Positions 60,092 through 64,000 of a stretch of DNA of 64,000 nucleotides are shown here, piece by piece. Made by a program: the position numbers and the translations under genes. The first letter of the stretch is position 1; every line of letters starts with the position of its first letter. Location of the stretch: NCBI GenBank assembly GCA_013359265.1, contig JABWCD010000006.1, positions 248,001-312,000 of the forward strand, written 5' to 3'. Below the pieces are notes generated by a model that was not told the origin of the DNA, searched no databases, and saw only the letters and a program-made list of their open reading frames with translations. The DNA comes from Candidatus Hydrogenedentota bacterium (GTDB lineage: Bacteria > Hydrogenedentota > Hydrogenedentia > Hydrogenedentales > SLHB01).

Positions 60092-63000
60092 ATGCTTACT
60101 TCTTGGCCATTCCATTCCGATGCCGCCGTGCTTCGCCGGGTGCGGGCGGGGGACCACGCGAGTTTCCGCGTCATTGTCGACCGCTACGTGCACGTCATCA
60201 GGGCCGTTGCGCTGGCGTACCTTTCCAACCCGCACGACGCGGACGACGTTGTGCAGGACACGTTTCTACGGGCATTCGAGGCGCGGGACAAGCTGGCGGT
60301 GGCGACGAATCTGGGGGCTTGGCTCGTCACCGTAGCAAAGAACCGCTGCTTTGACCTGCTGCGCAAGCGAACGCGAGAGTCCGGCACGCCGGCATCGGAC
60401 ACTGAACCGGCAAGCGCGCCTGCGTTTGAGCGTGAAGAACTGTATCAGACGCTATGGGAACAGATCTCGAAGCTCGATCCTGAGATGCGGGAAGTGCTTA
60501 TGCTTTACTACTTTTCGCGTAAGCGGACCCGCGCGATTGCACAGTTACTCGGCGTAACTCCAGACGCCGCAGCCAAGCGTCTACAACGCGCACGCGTTGC
60601 TCTTGGACAACGCATGGTCGATATTATCGGAGACGAACTGGGAGTCAGATCCGATCGGAAGCAGGAGACAAATCTCGTGATGGGGATGCTGGGCGCGCGC
60701 GTGCCTGGATACTCGACGTCCGGGGCGGCCACGTCGCTCGTTAGCGGGGTGACAATTCTGAAGTTCGCATCCATCGCGATAGTTGGGCTCGTGGCTGTCG
60801 CAACCCTTCAGGGACTGCTGCACGCAAAAGGCAAGTTGCGGAGCAGCAACGTACAATCGCAAGCGCCGAGCGATAACACCGACGTCGGAAAGCGCCCATC
60901 CACGGAAGACACCACCGCCCACGCCCGTGCTGAGCCCTCTGAAACGAGTCCCGCGTCAACAAAGCAGGAACACGTTTCGGCTACGGTGGGCGATATACCG
61001 CAGGGTCGCATTCGTGGGATCGCGGTCGATGCGCAAGGTCAAGCCCTTGCGGGGGCCACGGTCACGATTGCTCAGCGCGAATGGCCGAATGAGCTTACGA
61101 GCACAGACAAGAAATCTGGCAATTCCGGCACAAGCAAGGGCGCCTACACGCGTACGACAACCACCAACGCGGCCGGTGAGTTTGAGTTCAGGGGTTTTCC
61201 GCTGCGCGGAGAGGCCACTGGGTATTACGGGTCATATGAGGTGTCGGCGTCAAAAGGCAATCTTGCCGGCAACTTTCGAGTTGATGACTCTCCGTGGCTG
61301 TTCGATCAGTTCATTGAAATTCCCCTATACGAGTTGTTTTCGATAGCGGGAACCGTTCACGACGAAAGCGGAAACCCCTTGCCAAACGCACAAGTTATGC
61401 CCAGTTGTGAAACATATGATATTCCATTGTCCTGGGGCCTCTGGGGAGGAATTAACACCACAACAACAGATGAAACAGGTCGCTTCGCATTCAAGAATCT
61501 GGTGCGAGGGGTCTACGACTTGCGCGTCATGGCCAGCAACTTTGTAGAGCAGGTGTTCTCCGGTGTGCCGGTCGAGACAGAGAACGTAGAAATCATCTTG
61601 AAGCGACGCGAAGGCTTTGCCGTTAGCGGAACAGTCGTGGACGATACGCGGCAAGGGGTCGCCGGCATTCAAGTTTCCGCAACCCTCGTGTCTGACGGTC
61701 AGACTGCTCAAACGCAAAGCATTACGGGTCTCAATGGCGTATTCACACTTCAAAACCTCACCGCTGGGACCTACAAGATACAGCCGGAGAAATCGGACTT
61801 TGCACTACGCGATCCTGCGCAAACCGTGCCTGTTACATGCGATGTCTCTTCGGCTGAAGTGGTCGTTGTGCGCGGCGCGTCAATCTCCGGTCATGTGTCG
61901 CAGGCGCCTGGAATATACAGATACAGCGTTAGCGCAAAGGAGACACACAACTTCGCCAAGCGATACGCGCACATCGGCGATGATGGCTCGTATACTATAC
62001 GCGGCCTTGCCGCAGGTACCTATTCGCTTGGCGTTGCGCAATCTCCCGCTGTGCCCGCAAAAGAGATTCGCGTAGAGCCGGGAAACGATTACCACGACAT
62101 AGACTTTACAATCGATCCGGTATGGCGCGTTGCGGGTCACATCAACGATGAATCCGGCAATCCGGTGCGAGGTGCGTGCGTTGTGGCGCAGACAAAGGGC
62201 GATGTGTATCAACAACAAAACCGTTGGGGGATGCCCGGCGGCAGTTCCAAATCGATAAGTGACAACGACGGGAACTTTTTGCTCGACCGTTTCGATAGGG
62301 AGCCGGTCCAGGTTCAGGCGATCACCAACGATATGGTCAGTTCTATCGCTGGACCTCTTGCGCCCAATTCGCCGCAACCCATCAGGCTTACAATGACGCC
62401 GTCTGGTTCGATTGAGGGACGTGTCGTATCTCCAACGCCAAACGGTATGCGTCAGGCCATTCTAATCGCGGTGCCAACAAACTCCGCGATCCCCGTCTTA
62501 TTTCCCGAGCCAAACTGGTCAGAAGGTATGGTCGGCGTTCACGAATTGGATGGGCGCATGACCTCGGGCGTTAAGACGCGTTCCAATTTCTCCGGTCGGT
62601 TCCATTTTCCTTGCCTGCCCGCGGGCGAATATGAGATCCACGCGTACACGATGGGCATGATAGTCGCGCCCAATCCACAACCGGTGAAAGTTTCTGTAGG
62701 TCCGCAGGAGAACATCAAAGATTTGGAGATTCGGCTGCCCCAGCATGGCGGAAGCTCCGTTGAAGGAAAGCTGACCATGAAAGGCGAGCCGTTACGCGGG
62801 CAGAAGGTCGAGGTTCAACGCGATTTCGACGCGAAAACCTTCGGTTCCTACACAGCGTGGACGAATGAGTCGGGCGAATATCGGCTCGATGGAGTCCAGC
62901 CGGGACGCTACGGCGTGCGTGTGGTCCGGCACGCGAGCAGCTATGGGAAAGTTGGTTTGCGCGAGATTGACCATCACTTCGAAATTGCGGAAGGCGAAAC

Positions 63001-63637
63001 TCTTCGGTTTGATTTTGACCTGGCGAGCGGGACTTCTTGCCTGTCCGGCATGGTCATGGCCGACAACGTGCCGCTATCCGGTTTGTCACTGTTTATCCGG
63101 CGGGATCAACGATCCGACGCAGCGCCGGAGGAACTCCGCGCCGAAACGGATCGAGACGGTAGATTTGTCGTGGACGGAATTCATCCTGGGATATACGGCG
63201 TGCAGGTCATACGGTACATTCGATCAGACGCACCCGCGGAATCGTTCTCGCAGGATTTCAAGGTCGAGGTTTTGGATCAACCGCAAAACGAGGTCAGGCT
63301 CGACGTTACGGCAGGGGGCATGGTCGGCAAAGTGAAAGGCGTTCATCCCGGCGAAAAGGCGATGGTCGCGCTGGTGCCGGGCGCAATTGACGCAAGTGAA
63401 CTCACGATTGACCGGATGCGCGAGTTGAAAGAAAAGATTGCATACCAAGACGGAGTGGAACCGAACGGTGGGTACAACGTTATGTTTGTCGAGCACGGCA
63501 CCTATACGGCGTTTGCCGTGGCTTACCCGGAGAGTCCAGCCGGCGATGACGCGGCCTTTGCCGGAATGCGTTACCGGTCCGAGGTCGTCGAAATCCCTGC
63601 TGCGAAATCACTTGTGATGGACTTCGATCTCGAGTAG
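60092..63637 (+). CDS. ECF sigma factor fused to a membrane anchor and a giant exported beta-sandwich region
   Basis: 1181 residues. Residues ~12-93 are sigma region 2 (DADDVVQDTFLRAFE) and ~116-172 are region 4 with its HTH (TRAIAQLLGVTPDAAAKRLQRAR). A single span sits at ~220-244 (TILKFASIAIVGLVAVATLQG). The remaining ~900 residues have eight or nine carboxypeptidase-regulatory-type beta-sandwich modules with recurring openings: IRGIAVDAQGQALAGATV (~311), IAGTVHDESGNPLPNAQV (~412), VAGHINDESGNPVRGACV (~672), VEGKLTMKGEPLRGQKV (~888). The sigma domains would be cytoplasmic and the modules exported, so the protein could be its own sensor and its own anti-sigma tether. No separate anti-sigma gene is adjacent. 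The frame is open throughout. Confidence 0.9.
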   Translation: MLTSWPFHSDAAVLRRVRAGDHASFRVIVDRYVHVIRAVALAYLSNPHDADDVVQDTFLRAFEARDKLAVATNLGAWLVTVAKNRCFDLLRKRTRESGTPASDTEPASAPAFEREELYQTLWEQISKLDPEMREVLMLYYFSRKRTRAIAQLLGVTPDAAAKRLQRARVALGQRMVDIIGDELGVRSDRKQETNLVMGMLGARVPGYSTSGAATSLVSGVTILKFASIAIVGLVAVATLQGLLHAKGKLRSSNVQSQAPSDNTDVGKRPSTEDTTAHARAEPSETSPASTKQEHVSATVGDIPQGRIRGIAVDAQGQALAGATVTIAQREWPNELTSTDKKSGNSGTSKGAYTRTTTTNAAGEFEFRGFPLRGEATGYYGSYEVSASKGNLAGNFRVDDSPWLFDQFIEIPLYELFSIAGTVHDESGNPLPNAQVMPSCETYDIPLSWGLWGGINTTTTDETGRFAFKNLVRGVYDLRVMASNFVEQVFSGVPVETENVEIILKRREGFAVSGTVVDDTRQGVAGIQVSATLVSDGQTAQTQSITGLNGVFTLQNLTAGTYKIQPEKSDFALRDPAQTVPVTCDVSSAEVVVVRGASISGHVSQAPGIYRYSVSAKETHNFAKRYAHIGDDGSYTIRGLAAGTYSLGVAQSPAVPAKEIRVEPGNDYHDIDFTIDPVWRVAGHINDESGNPVRGACVVAQTKGDVYQQQNRWGMPGGSSKSISDNDGNFLLDRFDREPVQVQAITNDMVSSIAGPLAPNSPQPIRLTMTPSGSIEGRVVSPTPNGMRQAILIAVPTNSAIPVLFPEPNWSEGMVGVHELDGRMTSGVKTRSNFSGRFHFPCLPAGEYEIHAYTMGMIVAPNPQPVKVSVGPQENIKDLEIRLPQHGGSSVEGKLTMKGEPLRGQKVEVQRDFDAKTFGSYTAWTNESGEYRLDGVQPGRYGVRVVRHASSYGKVGLREIDHHFEIAEGETLRFDFDLASGTSCLSGMVMADNVPLSGLSLFIRRDQRSDAAPEELRAETDRDGRFVVDGIHPGIYGVQVIRYIRSDAPAESFSQDFKVEVLDQPQNEVRLDVTAGGMVGKVKGVHPGEKAMVALVPGAIDASELTIDRMRELKEKIAYQDGVEPNGGYNVMFVEHGTYTAFAVAYPESPAGDDAAFAGMRYRSEVVEIPAAKSLVMDFDLE

Positions 63638-63663
63638 GCTGCGCTTGAGCAATGCCTGCCAAC

Positions 63664-63689
63664 AAACGGAGTGAAACACCTCTCCGTTT
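63664..63689 (+). terminator. Possible terminator after the sigma-fusion gene
   Basis: AAACGGAG (63664-63671) pairs perfectly with CTCCGTTT (63682-63689), loop of 10. It begins 26 bases after the stop. The T-run is only three bases, so termination may be weak. Confidence 0.5.
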
Positions 63690-63708
63690 CCATTAAGAGG
63701 ATGGCAGT

Positions 63709-64000
63709 ATGCATCGACGGAAACCTGTAACTCCGGGTGAACTGCTCCACGAGGAATTCTTGGTTCCAATGAGCATCTCGCAAGATCGTCTTGCGAAAGA
63801 AATTGGCGTGTCGGCGCAACGTATCGGCGAAATTGTAGCGGGCAAGCGGGCGATTACCGCGGACACTGACTTGCGGCTTTGCCGCTTCTTCGGGTTGTCG
63901 AGTGGATATTTGCTGCGTGCGCAGGCGGCGCACGGTATCGAGGTGGCCGAGAGAAAGTTGAGTCACACGATTAAGAAGATCACGCCGTACCGAGAATCTC
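63709..64000 (+). CDS. HigA-family antitoxin / helix-turn-helix protein (cut by window edge)
   Basis: 97 residues are visible and the frame is still open. MHRRKPVTPGELLHEEFLVPMSISQDRLAKEIGV is the usual HigA beginning, and the XRE-type HTH continues AQRIGEIVAGKRAITADTDLRLCRFFGLS. AAGAGG precedes the ATG. HigA genes usually follow a higB toxin gene, but the 71 bases between it and the sigma-fusion gene hold none, so it is a solitary antitoxin or has its partner beyond the edge. It may have become an ordinary regulator. Confidence 0.9.
   Translation, partial: MHRRKPVTPGELLHEEFLVPMSISQDRLAKEIGVSAQRIGEIVAGKRAITADTDLRLCRFFGLSSGYLLRAQAAHGIEVAERKLSHTIKKITPYRES

Noticed and set aside
63638-63708. 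higB toxin gene upstream of the HigA-like gene
   Set aside because: The gap is only 71 bases and holds a hairpin; no coding capacity for a HigB.
1-64000. tRNA, rRNA and insertion-sequence genes
   Set aside because: No tRNA cloverleaf, rRNA segment or transposase frame was recognised by eye; a covariance-model scan could still find a small RNA.

Overview
The window is GC-rich, densely coding DNA from a diderm bacterium. An LptD-type outer-membrane protein, several lipoproteins and many secreted enzymes show the outer membrane. The gene content (a DUF1559-type prepilin-like protein, DUF1573, GH172/DUF2961, Tat-exported Gfo/Idh and aldo/keto reductases, an ECF sigma factor with a giant C-terminal extension, a PQQ/cytochrome c fusion) resembles Planctomycetota, Verrucomicrobiota or Hydrogenedentota. 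This placement is an inference from gene families, not a marker-gene result. No rRNA, tRNA, CRISPR array, phage or transposase gene was seen.

Layout. 1-5.7 kb: divergent Tat-exported oxidoreductases (Gfo/Idh, cut by the window edge, and aldo/keto reductase), then a MASE1/PAS hybrid histidine kinase. 5.8-8.7 kb: Rex redox repressor, then a prpB-prpC-like pair of the 2-methylcitrate pathway. 8.7-13 kb: an xdhC-like gene, a MobA-like nucleotidyltransferase and a secreted sialidase-like protein in one minus-strand run, then a PhyH dioxygenase and a zinc-ribbon membrane protein. 13-20 kb: pseudopilin-like protein, lipoprotein, DUF1573 protein, cysS, a stand-alone E2-type acyltransferase domain and a repeat-containing secreted protein. 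20-26.4 kb: a tight minus-strand operon rel/spoT-uvrB-GH3-like with 4-base overlaps. 26.6-33.5 kb: GNAT, secreted glycosidase-like protein, ettA, ABM monooxygenase, SDR and queC. 33.8-38.9 kb: PfkB kinase, a small Pro/Gln-rich exported protein and a beta-propeller/LptD fusion, tightly packed. 38.9-40.2 kb is a gene-poor patch of repeats. 40.2-44.8 kb: a GntR(YtrA)-ABC ATPase-permease operon whose permease has a large extra C-terminal domain. 44.8-45.7 kb is a second repeat patch with four 96-bp tandem copies. 45.7-51.1 kb: small membrane protein, malQ, lipoprotein, macrodomain, PilZ, NYN nuclease and DinB proteins. 51.1-59.3 kb: GH172, Rrf2 regulator, class-III aminotransferase, NmrA-like protein and a TIM-barrel/PQQ/cytochrome c fusion. 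59.5-64 kb: a toxin-antitoxin pair, a 1181-residue ECF sigma factor/membrane anchor/beta-sandwich fusion and a HigA-like gene cut by the edge.

The most unusual content is a set of domain fusions (sigma factor with exported repeats, propeller-LptD, TIM barrel-PQQ-cytochrome c, ABC permease with extra domain). There are also several intergenic repeat families with strong hairpins. In one, different copies carry different stem sequences that still pair around the same TTTCCA loop, so the structure rather than the sequence seems to be conserved.
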